Positions 44,517 through 55,440 of a stretch of DNA of 64,000 bases are shown here, one piece after another. The DNA is taken from assembly GCA_013368445.1 (NCBI GenBank), contig JAACJO010000045.1, forward strand, positions 1 to 64,000, in the 5' to 3' direction. Numbering within the stretch: the stretch's first letter is position 1; each line of letters opens with the position of its first letter. The notes beneath the pieces are model-generated. The model made no database searches. It saw only the letters and a program-made list of their open reading frames with translations, and was not told the DNA's origin. Made by a program: the position numbers and the translations under genes. This DNA is from Leucocoprinus leucothites (taxonomy: Eukaryota > Basidiomycota > Agaricomycetes > Agaricales > Agaricaceae).

Positions 44517-46717
44517 ATGGATGAAGAACAGTTCCTTAGAGAATGTTTTCCCGAGTCAGCCTACAATTCAATCTTCAGTGAATCAGGAAAACATAGAGTC
44601 TGGAAAAGCAAAGAAACCAAAAACCTCTATTACAACCAAGGAAAACACATCTATTATGTCCCTGCCAAAGCTGAATACACAGTTCTATGAGAATTCCAAA
44701 AATACCATGGAAAGCAACTTGTTGTAGCAGTCAAAGAACAAGTCACACAAGGAGCAGATCCAGAAAGACTTGACTCATTTACCTCAAGACAATTCAAAGA
44801 AGAAATCAAAAGAAACCCCTCAGAACAACTCTTCCACATCCCAGATACCCCTGCAGAATCCAGCAGGACTATCGAACCAATTATCAATACAACCCCAAGA
44901 ATCAGAGAAACCTCTCAAGAAAATAATTCAGAGCCCAGAGTTGACACTCCAAGCTCAGAAGAATCTGAAGCTGATGAAGACGATGAAGAAGAAGAATACA
45001 AAGAAGGAACAGATAGTGGAAATAGAAGCCAACAGGAATCTGAAGGAAATCAAACAGAAGAGGAAGCAGAAGCACTCACAAGGGCAATCAATAATCTCAA
45101 ACTCAAATTCCCAGAGAAGCCCAGAGTCGATAGACCCCCTTCTTACTCCTTGACCCCAGCCTTTGGACATAGCCCAAGGTTCCTCAGTCCCATTACGAAC
45201 CCTATCCTCTTTAGCTTTACCAATTCCCCCACTGGTATTGCCAGTACCAGTACCCTACCAACAACCAATCCCAACATTACTACAGCCAGTACCACCATCA
45301 CTGTACCCGCTAACACCCAAACAAAAGGGAAAACAAAGGCAGTTGTCACTAACACAGGAGGTTCTTCAAATCGAAGAAGCCCCACACCACTACCACCAAG
45401 ACCACAAGGAGGACCACCAAGTCCCAGAGGTAATCCACCTGGAGGACCAGGAGGACCAGGAGGACCAGGAGGAGGACCACCAAATCCTAATCCAAACCCC
45501 CCACCAAACCCAAACATGGCACAACCTCAGCCAGGATTCCAGCTTAAATACCCAAAGCCCAACAGGTTTGATGGCAACCCAAGCTACTACAGACCATGGA
45601 TGGCCGAAGTCAAACTCTACTTCGACTCATATGGTATCACAGAGAACCAATCAAGAATCAACTACACCCTTGGATTACTTGATAGAGCTGCTAAGTTATG
45701 GCAACAGGATTACAGAACTAGTCAAGTAGATGCAGCCAGACAAGCAGGACATGTTCCACACACCTTTAACCAGTTCAAGAATGTGCTCGAACAGTCATTC
45801 GCTCCAACACAACAGAGCTTTGAGGCTGAGAGAGAGCTCTGTTATTACAGACAATGAAATAAATACTGTACATCAAAGAATACATCGCCAATTTTTCTGT
45901 CCTTACCTCATGTGTAGGACTTACTGACAGCACTTCTCTCCGATCCTACTTCACTGAAGGACTTGACAATGATGTCAGATTTGAAGCAATTCAAGCTGAC
46001 CCCTAAACCCTTGCACAGTGGAAAACTGCTGCAAGACAGACATACAAAGTTGTCCAAGAGCAAAGGAGATACTGCATTGGACATTCTAATCCAGGATCTT
46101 CAAACAGATCAAGAAAGACTAAAAAGAATAATAGATCACATGGACCTCAACCACAATATAATGACATCTATAGTCAACCCCTACCTAGACCCAGACGATC
46201 TGAGTGGGACATGGATATTGACAGAATATCAAGAAGCATATACTGATTATCAGTCAAAGATGATCAGGAAGCAGATGATAGAGGTATAAACAAACTTGGT
46301 GCAGAGGATGATGATAATCCTGAAGAAGAGGAGAGTGAAGGAGAAGACATTAACCAAATGTATAATGAAGAACCAAGCAACACAGACAGAGATGTCTATA
46401 GTTCACTATACTCCCACATCATCAATAACATTCTCACCAACAAACAGAGAATTGCACTCAAAAGAGAAGAATGCTTCTTCTGCCACAAGAAAGGACATTT
46501 TGCTAAATCTTGTCCAGCAAGGAAGGTTTGGTTTAAGTCAACAGAAAAGACAAACATGGGATCAAAGCAGATGCAGAAGTTCCAGTCCAAACTGAAACAA
46601 GGGAATCATAGACCTTTCAAACCTAAAAGGAAAGATCCCAATGCCATGGTCTATGAAATAGATCAAGCTAGTGACGAAGATGATCCATTTCAACAATACT
46701 CAAATGAAAATTTTTGA
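44517..46717 (+). pseudogene. Chromovirus copy A Gag, decayed
   Basis: Begins MDEEQFLRECFPESAY at 44517; a TGA about 57 codons in is the only interruption up to 45857, after which the frame shifts. The middle is acidic (DEDDEEEEY), then Pro/Gly-rich. The capsid-like part is PNRFDGNPSYYRPWM, LYFDSYGITENQ, FAPTQQSFEAERELCYYRQ. The sequence then resumes in a different frame through the zinc knuckle CFFCHKKGHFAKSC (C-x2-C-x4-H-x4-C, about 46471-46512) and ends QYSNENF at a TGA (46715-46717). This stop overlaps the start of the pol frame at a -1 slippery site. The breaks include transitions and a small length change near 45850-45900. Confidence 0.8.
46708..46714 (+). promoter_or_regulatory. Putative -1 ribosomal frameshift heptamer, gag-pol
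   Basis: A-AAT-TTT in the Gag frame, immediately followed by the Gag TGA, fits X-XXY-YYZ. A slip of -1 places the ribosome in the pol frame, which is open from 46714. The same heptamer and stop are kept in copy B (60804-60810, minus). Confidence 0.7.
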
Positions 46718-49700
46718 GTACTCATGAAGATCAGATAGATGTCATTGATCTTCAATCAAACAAAGGATTAACAGTACATGTACCAATATTGCTCCATACA
46801 ACCAAAGCAAAACATAACCTACAAGCACTACTTGACTCAGGAGCTAGTGGAGAATTTATCGACCCACAACTAGTTGATACCTACAACTTGCTGAAGTTCA
46901 AAATGAAGAAGGCAATCAAAATCTGCAACACTGACAGAACACAAAATCTATCAGGAAGTTGTACTCACTATACAAAATTAAAAATAGAAGTGAACAACAA
47001 GATCATGATGATCTCTCCAAGAATGGTCAAACTTGGATCAAACCAACTATTCTTAGGAATCACATAGTTAAAGAGATTCAACCCTGATGTTGATTGGCAG
47101 AAACTGTTATTACATTGGTGAGATGAAAACTCTCACACAATCAAATTAACTAAAGCGAAAGCTGATTCCATCAATCAGTTGTATTATGAAATCAATGTGA
47201 AGTCTAACACATCACAACAACTTCACAACTTGGCTACTAAACCTAAATGGGAATCAAACCCTGTGAAAGCCGTACCAAAGAAATTTCATCAATTTCTCAA
47301 AGTCTTTAACAAAGACAAATCTGAGAAATTACCACCCAGATGTCCTTGGGATCATAAAATCGAGACTATACCCAAATTTGAACCCAAATGCATGCCAGTT
47401 TATCACTTGACACCCCAGGAAAGAACTGAACTTGACAAGTTTATTTCTGAAAACCTATGAAAGGGATATATTTGGAAATCCAAGTCACCTATGGCCTCTT
47501 CTTTCTTCTTTGTAGGAAAGAAAGGAGGAGACTTACACCCATGTCAAGACTATCAATTCCTTAACAAGAATACAATAAAGAATGCTCATCCTATACTGAG
47601 CATATCACAAATCATGGATAAACTCAAAGGATCTAATTGGTTTACCAAGTTAGATGTCCAACTAGGATACAATAATGTCTGAATCCATGAAGGACATGAA
47701 TGGAAAGTGGCATTCTGCACTCCTAATGGGTTATACGAACCCACAGTCATGTTCTTTGGAATGACAAATTCACCCACTACCTTCCAATCCATGATGGATC
47801 ACATGTTTAAAGACCTCACTGAGAAAGGCGGAGTTATTATCTATATGGATGACATCCTTATCCATGCAAAAACAAAGGAACAACTCGAAAGACTTACTAA
47901 ACAAGTCTTAAAGATTCTACAACAGAACGAGTTGTATTTAAAGACTGAGAAATGCGAATTTGAGAAGCAACATCTAGAGTATCTCGGAGTTATCATAACT
48001 CCTGACTCTATCAAGATGGATCCAGTTAAACTTAAGGGAATACAGGATTGGCCTGTACCCAAGTCTGTCTGAAATATCAGACAGTTTATTGGCTTCTGCA
48101 ACTTCTATCACAAATTCATCCACAACTTCTCAGCTATTGCACAACTGCTTAATGCATTACTTTGTAAAACAACGAAATTTGAATGGAACCCAGAAGCACA
48201 GAAAAGCTTTGAGAAGCTCAAGGAACAATTCCTTAAGCAACCTATACTTCAAATAGTTGACGAATCAAAGCCATTCGAAATAGAATGCAATGCTTCTGCA
48301 TTTGCTACCAGTGCAGTATTACTCCAAAGAGATTCAAATGGAGATAAGCACCCTGTGGCTTATTATTTACAAACCCTTAACCCTGCGGAATGAAACTATC
48401 ATGTGTCCGACCAAGAATTCCTTGCTATTATTAGAGCACTAAAGGAATGGTGACACTACCTTGAAGGATCAGCACATCCTATCATCATATGGTCTGATCA
48501 TGAGAATCTCACCAGATGGTGAGAACAACAACAATTAAATTGAAGACAAGCCAGATGGATGCTATACATGACATGCTTCTATTACTCCATAAAGCACTTG
48601 GCTGGAAACAAAAATACTCTTGCTGACGCATTGAGTAGAAGACCAGACTTAGTCCTAGAAGGAAAGGATAACAAAGATCTCGTTGTGATACCATCAGAAA
48701 AGTTCATTAACTTCCTTTCTGAGGAAATTAAAGAAGAAATTAAAAATAAACAAGAGAAGATTGCCCAATCTGAAAGATTTACTGAAGATGATGGCATTTA
48801 TAAATATCAGGGAAGACATGTGATACCTGAAGATGCCAAACTAAAAAGAAGACTTCTACAATGTGTACATGATTACAAGATATCAGAACACCCAGGAACA
48901 GCCAAGACATTCTGTAAACTATCTAAATTAGTTTACTGGCCTGGAATGAACACATATGTCCAGAACTACATGAAAGGTTGCCATATTTGTCAACAGTACA
49001 AAATCAACCGACATCCGGTTAAACCACTGATGCAACCAATTAAAGGCCCTTCTTCCACAAGGCCCTTTTCCCAAATATCTATGGATCTTATCACAGATCT
49101 ACCACCTGACAACGGATATGATTGTATATTGTCTATAGTGGACCATGGACTTACAAAAGGGATAATCCTAACTCCAACAAAGAAGACAGTAAATGCCGAT
49201 GGCATTGCTGAAATTCTTATTGACAAAGTATTTTCAAAATATGGAACACCCAACAAAATAATCTCAGATTGAGATCCACGATTTGCTGCTAAATTGATGC
49301 AAAAATTATACGAAAAACTCAACATTACACCAGCCCTGTCTACAGCATATCATCCACAGACAGATGGTACTACCAAAAGGTACAACCAAGAAATCAAGTT
49401 TTACTTAGCAATTTACACATCACAAAATCCAACCATATGGAAATGAGCACTTCCAATGATTGAATTTGTACACAATATGAAACCCCATTCTGGAAGAAAA
49501 CACTCACCATATGAATTAATACTAGGATATAACCCACAAGTGTTCATATCAGATAAAGAGATAGACACACCTTCTATCAATGAGAAGTCCCTATTCTTAG
49601 AACAAGTTTGAGAAGCAGCTCTAGAGGCACATGAACAAACACATCTCATGATGGCTCAACAAAAGAACCAACCATGGACACCATTCAAAGTAGGAGACTG

Positions 49701-50122
49701 AGTTTGGTTAGATAACCGAAATCTCCCTTTGCCCTATGCTTCTAAGAAGCTCAACCAAAGAAGAGAAGGTCCATTTACTATTATTAGAAAGACCTTTCCA
49801 GTCAACTACAAACTCAAACTACCACCAAAGTGGAAAATTCACAACAAGTTCCATGCTTTACTTCTCATGCCAGTAACTGAGAATGACATTTATGGGAAAC
49901 ACAACCCTAAACCACCACCTGTTCTTGTCTCAGGAGAAGAACAATATGAAGTCGAAGCAGTCCTAAATCATAGAACTCACAGACTACACTCAGGAACAAA
50001 AATAGAATACCTAATTTGATGGAAAGGATATGGGCCTACTGAAGGCTTATGGGAACCAGAGAAAAATCTTGAAAATTCAAAAGAAATAATTCAAGAGTAT
50101 AAAACCCAGTACAATCTCTCCT
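46714..50122 (+). pseudogene. Chromovirus copy A Pol (protease, RT, RNase H, integrase, chromodomain), decayed
   Basis: Order: protease with LLDSGASGEFIDPQ (about 46837-46880); RT with [28 protein letters not shown], and intact YMDD (about 47843-47854); RNase H region with ALSRRPDLV at its end; integrase with the H2C2 zinc region (HPGTAKTF...CHICQQYK), SQISMDLITDLP and TAYHPQTDGTT; C-terminal GPFTIIRKTFPVNYKLKLPP; chromodomain IEYLI-stop-WKGYGPTEGLWEPEKNL (about 50006-50080). Stops within the frame include TAG at 47065-47067 (tryptophan in copy B) and TGA at 47119, 47458-47460, 47680-47682, 48070, 49270 and 50017-50019. Most TGA sit at arginine positions. The chromodomain is thought to direct integration to methylated-histone heterochromatin. 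Confidence 0.85.
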
Positions 50123-50139
50123 AACATTCCCCAGCTTCA

Positions 50140-51490
50140 ATGACTACTCCAGAAGTCAGTGAACAACCAGCAGTACCAGTCTTTGGAACTATTATTTGCA
50201 AATCGCCCTCACCTCTTACCCCTCCTACTACACTGACCAACACCATCAATGATGCAAACAAGGTCGAGGAAAGTCCTGGTCTTGTCCCATTGCAAGACCA
50301 AGGCACCAAATCCCCTACCAGAGATAGTGCAGGTAAAGACACTAGTGGTGAAAATGCTTCACCCTATAAAGAGAATGCCATCCTATGACACACATTTCTT
50401 CGAGAACAGACAGCCATTGACTTTCTGTCCACCTACAGCAGCAATCCTAGACTCACTTCATATGTCTACAACATCGGGAATTGCCTTAATGCTCTCACTT
50501 CTGCAAGAAGTGAATACAAGTGTCTCCAGGAAGAAATGGACTTCCATCTTAGTAACCTGGCACACCATATCTCTAAGGGTCCCTATACTCAGAACATCAT
50601 CCAATGCATTCAATGCACTGACCCGGACAGAGATTACTTTGCTACACTCAAGCATCAACAAGCTCCAGAGTGACGTGCACAGAATTCTGAGTGCACCTCA
50701 GCTGATGACAAAAGAGAAACTTCCCCACCTAGTGTCAAACCTCAGCAACATCATGATGTGGCTACACACAATGCCATATTACTAAGTATACCTCCTCCAA
50801 TGCCTACTAATGAGCCTCCTCGAAATACCAATCGAGATGTGACTCAGTCTGGACATACTAGTTAAACCTGCGACATATGTCATGGAATGGGTCATATCAA
50901 GATGCTTTTCCTGGGATATCATTGCACCTGGTGCAACACTTTTGCCCCCAGCTATTTCACCAAGTATTGTTTCTGAAATCCTTATAAAGGAATTGCTCAA
51001 TGGGATCTACCCCCAGTCACCCTGGCAGCACTTTCCATTACCAAGGGAGTCAATGCCACCAAGGCTCTTGCTCTGTAGTCCATCTCCGAGTCTACCAGAG
51101 TACAGCCCCACTAGTCTGGTATACCAACTGGCAATTACGGCACCCCTATCACTAATGTCAACAGACTTCGATCTGAATGACATAATCCAACATCCACAGC
51201 TATTAATACCACCACTCTTGGCCCCACCTACAACCCTCCTTTTATGCTACAATGAGGCTGTAAACCCACACCATAAGGAAGACAGTATGGTTGTCTCCAG
51301 ACCTCAGTCTGTTCCTCCCATCCAAACCATCAAGGATGCAGTCTGAGTGGACGTCCCCATCACAGTCGAACTTCTTGCATCTATAAAGGAGACTGCCCCC
51401 TTACACCCCCATACAAAGATGGCAATTACAAATCTCATTATGATGATAAAGCCAACTTCAACATAGATGGTGAAGGTAATTTACCTTAGT
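50140..51490 (+). pseudogene. Third ORF downstream of chromovirus pol, with CCHC zinc knuckle (copy A, decayed)
   Basis: Starts at the ATG 50140, 17 bases after the pol stop, and can be followed in one frame for about 450 codons to GEGNLP-stop near 51488, with CpG-type nonsense codons (for example TGA at 50386-50388, TAA at 50862-50864 where copy B keeps CAA). N-terminus is Ser/Thr/Pro-rich (TTPEVSEQPAVPV). The middle has LTSYVYNIGNCLNAL and LQEEMDFHLSNLAHHI, possibly helical. From codon 244 comes CDICHGMGHIKMLF; copy B has C in place of the final F, which completes C-x2-C-x4-H-x4-C, followed by HCTWC and KYC. This position is where env genes lie in retroviruses, but I see no signal peptide or membrane segment. 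I recognise no family. A nucleic-acid-binding role is an inference from the knuckle. Confidence 0.6.
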
Positions 51491-51539
51491 AACTTAGATA
51501 GTTACTAAGATGTGGACATCTTAGCTAGGAAAGGGATAA

Positions 51540-52218
51540 TATTATGTATATTGATTATATCTAGCATTTGTTCCATCTACAATACAAAGTCAATATTAGC
51601 TTTACTTAAGTAATATTGCAATTATGTTTTCCTCTTATTTGTTCTTGTATTTTCTAGTTTGTTTTGACTTATTTACTTTGTCTTGTTATAACTTATTATA
51701 ACTTGTTTGGTTTTATTTATATTTTGATGACATGTGATTGTTAAATATAGCTGTGCTATATTTGGACTTACCTTGTGATTGATCAGATGATCAAAGAAGA
51801 ACTTCTTTAGAAGAACTTCTTTAGAAGAACTTCTAAAGCTTCTTTGACAGATCGCATCTTATATAGTTTAATTAGCATTAAGGAAGCTGTACACTTCTCT
51901 TCTTTCATTAGAAGCCCTTAGCCCTAGTTAATAATAGATACAAACTTGTATTGTATATAAGTCATCAACATCTACCAAGGAGAAACATTGTTTCTACTTG
52001 GTTAGGTGGAGACTCAATATGAGCCTTTATCTTTACAAAGTCAAATTGAAACTTAAGTCATTAAGATCTCAATTACCAAAGTCTTATTATTATAATCACC
52101 ATATTATAACTCTGACTTAGTAAATGACTTTGTTGCTTACTGAGAAGGAGTCCCCTTTGATAAGATCTACTCGATACTTATCATGCCAGCTTAGGACTGG
52201 GCCAGCATCACCATAACA
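51540..52218 (+). repeat. Chromovirus copy A 3' LTR
   Basis: 679 bases, first bases TATTATG (TG mutated to TA), last CATAACA. It carries one extra 15-base unit in the AGAAGAACTTCTTT block compared with the 5' LTR. Confidence 0.95.
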
Positions 52219-52337
52219 AAAATAAACACAAAGGTGAGTGCAACTGAATCCAATAGTCACTGGATATCAGAACCACAAGAGGACATTGATGAGGTGTACA
52301 AAACATGGAGAGAAACAGAATTGAATTAAGCAAGATA

Positions 52338-53806
52338 CAGTGGCATCCAAAAGTATCACACCATCATGTGATCACATACTTTAATCTCACTTATCTCATT
52401 CATGCAACACTTGAGGTGAAACAAAGTACATAGTTCTGTGCTCTATGATGTGAGGAATCAATGTGAAGGTGAAACTTCACTGTATAGTGTCACACATAGA
52501 AATGAAATCAATATATTAGTGCTGCACCAATGGTGTATTTCTTTTGGATGTCTGAGTTAATCTACCTTCAAGACTATATAGATGAAGCACAAGTGAGCTT
52601 TCTCCCTAGTTTTTACATTCTTCAGTTTCTCTACATCATGGTCTACACATTTCCATCCAAAGTTGCCCACATTGCTAAACTCTGCTCTTCTGGCATGTCC
52701 TATAGAGCCATCAGGTCTAGGATTGGTATTGATCAGTCTACTGTTGGCCATGTGCTCAAGAGATTCTCAAAATCTGAGGATCTATACTATGTTAGACCCA
52801 AGTCTGGTTGCCCTCAAGAGCTAGATGAGCACCAAGTAAGGGTTGGAGCCTGAATGCTTGTCTGAATGGAGGTTTCCAATACAACTGAATTGGCCAAAAC
52901 CACATTCCCAGATGTGTCTCACCAAACAGTTGCATATTCCTTAAAGAAGCAGGGATTGATCTGCTATGTCTGGAGGGCCCATCTCTACATTACTCCAATC
53001 AATCAAAAGAAGTGACTTGTGTGGGCATGCCAGCATTCTGATTGGACTGTCAAAGACTGGAAGCAGGTCATTTTCTCAGATGAATCAAAATTCCTCCTTT
53101 TCAAGTCAGATGGTTGTCAATATGCATGGATGAAGCCTGGACAGGCTCTAGACCCTTGATTTACAAAGAAGAACATCAAGCATGGGGGAGGTAATCTTAT
53201 GGTATAGGGGTGCACTACTAGTTGGGAGTAGGATGGTTTCATCAGGTTTTAGGGATCATGTGTGGCCCAGATTATGTCAAGATCCTTCAGGAATCATATC
53301 TAGGGACATTGAAGAATTATAAATTGAGGTCAACAGGTCGAAGTGCACCAATTTTCCAACAGGATGACAACCTGAAGCATAGGAGTAGGGTTGCTGATGA
53401 ATTTTTTAGGAAGAAAAAAATTCATTGCTTGGACTGGCCACCCTCAAGCCCTGATTTGAACATCATAGAGTATGCATGGGATCAATTGGAATGTCTTGTG
53501 CATGCTCACACTGTCCTTCCTCACAACTGGGAGGAAATGTGGGCTGCACTCCAGGAAGAGTGGGGTAATATATCTCAGGAGTCATTGGATTCCCTTTTTA
53601 AGAGCATGCCACATCATGTTCAAGCTGTCATCAAGGCCCAGGGTGGAAACACCAAGTACTAATTTGTTTTGAAGTGAGCAGTTCTGTTTTCATCTCAAAA
53701 AGCCCTCATCCTATCTCACAATAGATGATGTCCAAAAGAATTGCACCATTATTTTCGCATTATAGTCTTTTTTTGGTTTTCATTCTTCTTTTTTGTGCTA
53801 TTATTC
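52338..53806 (+). mobile_element. Third Tc1-like transposon, different family, right end lost
   Basis: Left end CAGTGGCATCCAAAAGTATC follows TA at 52336-52337. Inner inverted subrepeats of this motif occur at about 52530-52555 and 53726-53750, the same architecture as the Tc1 copy at 26801. The outer right end is missing: the sequence runs into an LTR at 53807. Confidence 0.8.
52638..53662 (+). pseudogene. Tc1-like transposase relic
   Basis: Helix-turn-helix part: HIAKLCSSGMSYRAIRSRIG and QSTVGHVLKRF. TGA and TAG codons break the frame from about 52851 on. Catalytic pieces remain: FSDESKFLLF (first D, about 53075), FQQDDNLKHRS (second D, about 53353) and PSSPDLNIIEYAWDQLE (E, about 53440-53490), ending QGGNTKY at 53660. 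Both transitions and a frame change near 53215 are present. Clearly inactive. Confidence 0.85.
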
Positions 53807-54445
53807 TATTATAGTGATGCCAGCCTGGTCCTAAGCTGGTGCAATAAGTATCAACTTAATCTTATCAAAGGGGACTCCTTCTCAGTAAGCAACAAAGTTG
53901 TTTACTAAGTCAGAGTTATAATACAGCGATTATAAGAGTAAGACTTTGGTAATTGAGATCTTAGAGCTTAAGTTCAATTTGACTTTGTATAGATAAAGGC
54001 TCATATTGAGTCTCCACCTAACCAAGTTGAAACAATGTTTCTCCTTGGTAGATGTTGATGACTTATATACGATACAAGTCTGTATCTATTATTAACTAGG
54101 GTCAAGGGCTTCTAATGAAAGAAGAGAAGTGTATAGCTTCCTTAATGCTAATTAAACTATATAAGACATGATTTGTCAAAGAAGCTTTAGAAGTTCTTCT
54201 AAAGAAGTTCTTCTTTGATCATCTGACTAGATCACAAGATAGTCCAAATATAGCACAGCTATATTTAACAATCACATGTCATCAAAATGTAAACAAAACT
54301 AAATGAGTCAAAATGAGTCAAAACAAACTAGAAAATACAAGAACAAATAGAGAGAAAACATAATTGCAATATTACTTAAGTAAGGCTAATATCAACTTCA
54401 TATTGTAAAGGAAATAAATGCTAGATATAATCAATATATATAACA
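53807..54445 (-). repeat. LTR, minus orientation
   Basis: Chromovirus-type LTR; on the minus strand starts TGTTATATATATTG and ends CTATAATA (CA to TA at the very end). Confidence 0.85.
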
Positions 54446-54547
54446 TTATCCCTTTCATAACTAAGATTTCCACATCTTAGTAACTATCTAAGTCATTAAG
54501 GTAAAGTAATAGCTCTGTGCTAACAGAGAAGGATCATTTCTACTTAA

Positions 54548-55187
54548 TGTTATAGTGACACCAGCCCGGTCCTAAGCTGGCACAATAAGTATCAGGTTGA
54601 TCTTATCAAAGGGGACTCCTTCTCGGTAAGCGACAAAGTTGTTCACTAAGTCAGAGTTATAATATGGCGATTATAATAGTAAAGACTTCAGTAATTGAGA
54701 TCTTAGAGCTTAAGTTCAATTTGACTTTGTATAGATAAAGGCTCGTATTGAGTCTCCACCTAACCAAGTAGAAATAATGTTTCTCCTTGGTAGATGTTGA
54801 CAACTTATATACAATACAAGTCTGTATCTATTATTAACTAGGGCTAAGGGCTTCTAATGAAAGAAGAGAAGTGTACAGCTTCCTTAATGCTAATTAAACT
54901 ATATAAGACACAATCTGTCAAAGAAGCTTTAGAAGTTCTTCTAAAGAAGTTCTTTTTTGATCATCTGATTGATCACAAGGTAAGTCCAAATATAGTGCAG
55001 CTATATTTAACAATCACATGTCATCAGAATATAAACAAAACCAAACAAGTCAAAATGAGTCAAAACAAACTAGAAAATACAAGAACAAATAAGAGGAAAA
55101 CATAATTGCAATATTACTTAAGTAAAGCTAATATCAACTTCATATTGTAGATGGAACAAATGCTAGATATAATCAATATATATAACA
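54548..55187 (-). repeat. LTR, minus orientation
   Basis: Chromovirus-type LTR beginning TGTTATATATATTG on the minus strand and ending ACTATAACA. Confidence 0.85.
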
Positions 55188-55440
55188 GATTTTGAGAACA
55201 ATACTTGGTGAAATAGCTGGGGGCAAAAGTGTTGCACCAGGTGCAATGATATCCCAGACAAAGCATCTTGATATGACCCATTCCCTGACATATGTCACAG
55301 GTTTGACTAGTATGTCCAGGCCAAGTCATGTCTCAATTGGTATTTTGAGGAGGCTTGTTAGTAGGCATTGGAGGGGGTGTACATGGTAATATGGTATTGT
55401 ATGCAGCCACATCATGACATTGCTTAGGTTTGACACTGTA
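55188..55440 (-). pseudogene. ORF3 of copy B, distal part with CCHC knuckle
   Basis: Contains GHTSQTCDICQGMGHIKMLC, with all four metal ligands C, C, H and C at knuckle spacing, then YHCTWCNTFAPSYFTKYC. It corresponds to copy A 50745-50980 and is cut at 55188. Confidence 0.75.

Larger units (their letters stand above)
43287..52218 (+). mobile_element. Ty3/gypsy chromovirus, copy A (full length, decayed)
   Basis: 8932 bases with LTRs TGTTATG...CATAACA of 665 and 679 bases and the 5-base target duplication AAAAT at 43282-43286 and 52219-52223. Internal order: gag, pol with protease, RT, RNase H, integrase and chromodomain, then a third ORF. Many in-frame TGA codons replace arginine CGA. A second, inverted and truncated copy lies at 55188-61895. 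Confidence 0.95.
53807..55187 (-). mobile_element. Miniature two-LTR element related to the chromovirus
   Basis: Two minus-oriented LTRs (53807-54445 and 54548-55187, about 640 bases each) enclose only 102 bases (54446-54547). Those bases match the first 40 or so internal bases of copy A after its 5' LTR (TTAAGTAGAAATGATCC...) joined directly to the last 60 or so before its 3' LTR (ending AAAGGGATAA). It lacks all coding sequence, so it is a TRIM-like deletion derivative. The bases flanking it (TATTC and GATTT) do not form a target duplication. Confidence 0.8.

Noticed and set aside
50140..51490. Env gene in the third ORF
   Set aside because: No signal peptide, membrane span or glycoprotein-like cysteine pattern is visible; the zinc knuckle points to nucleic acid binding.
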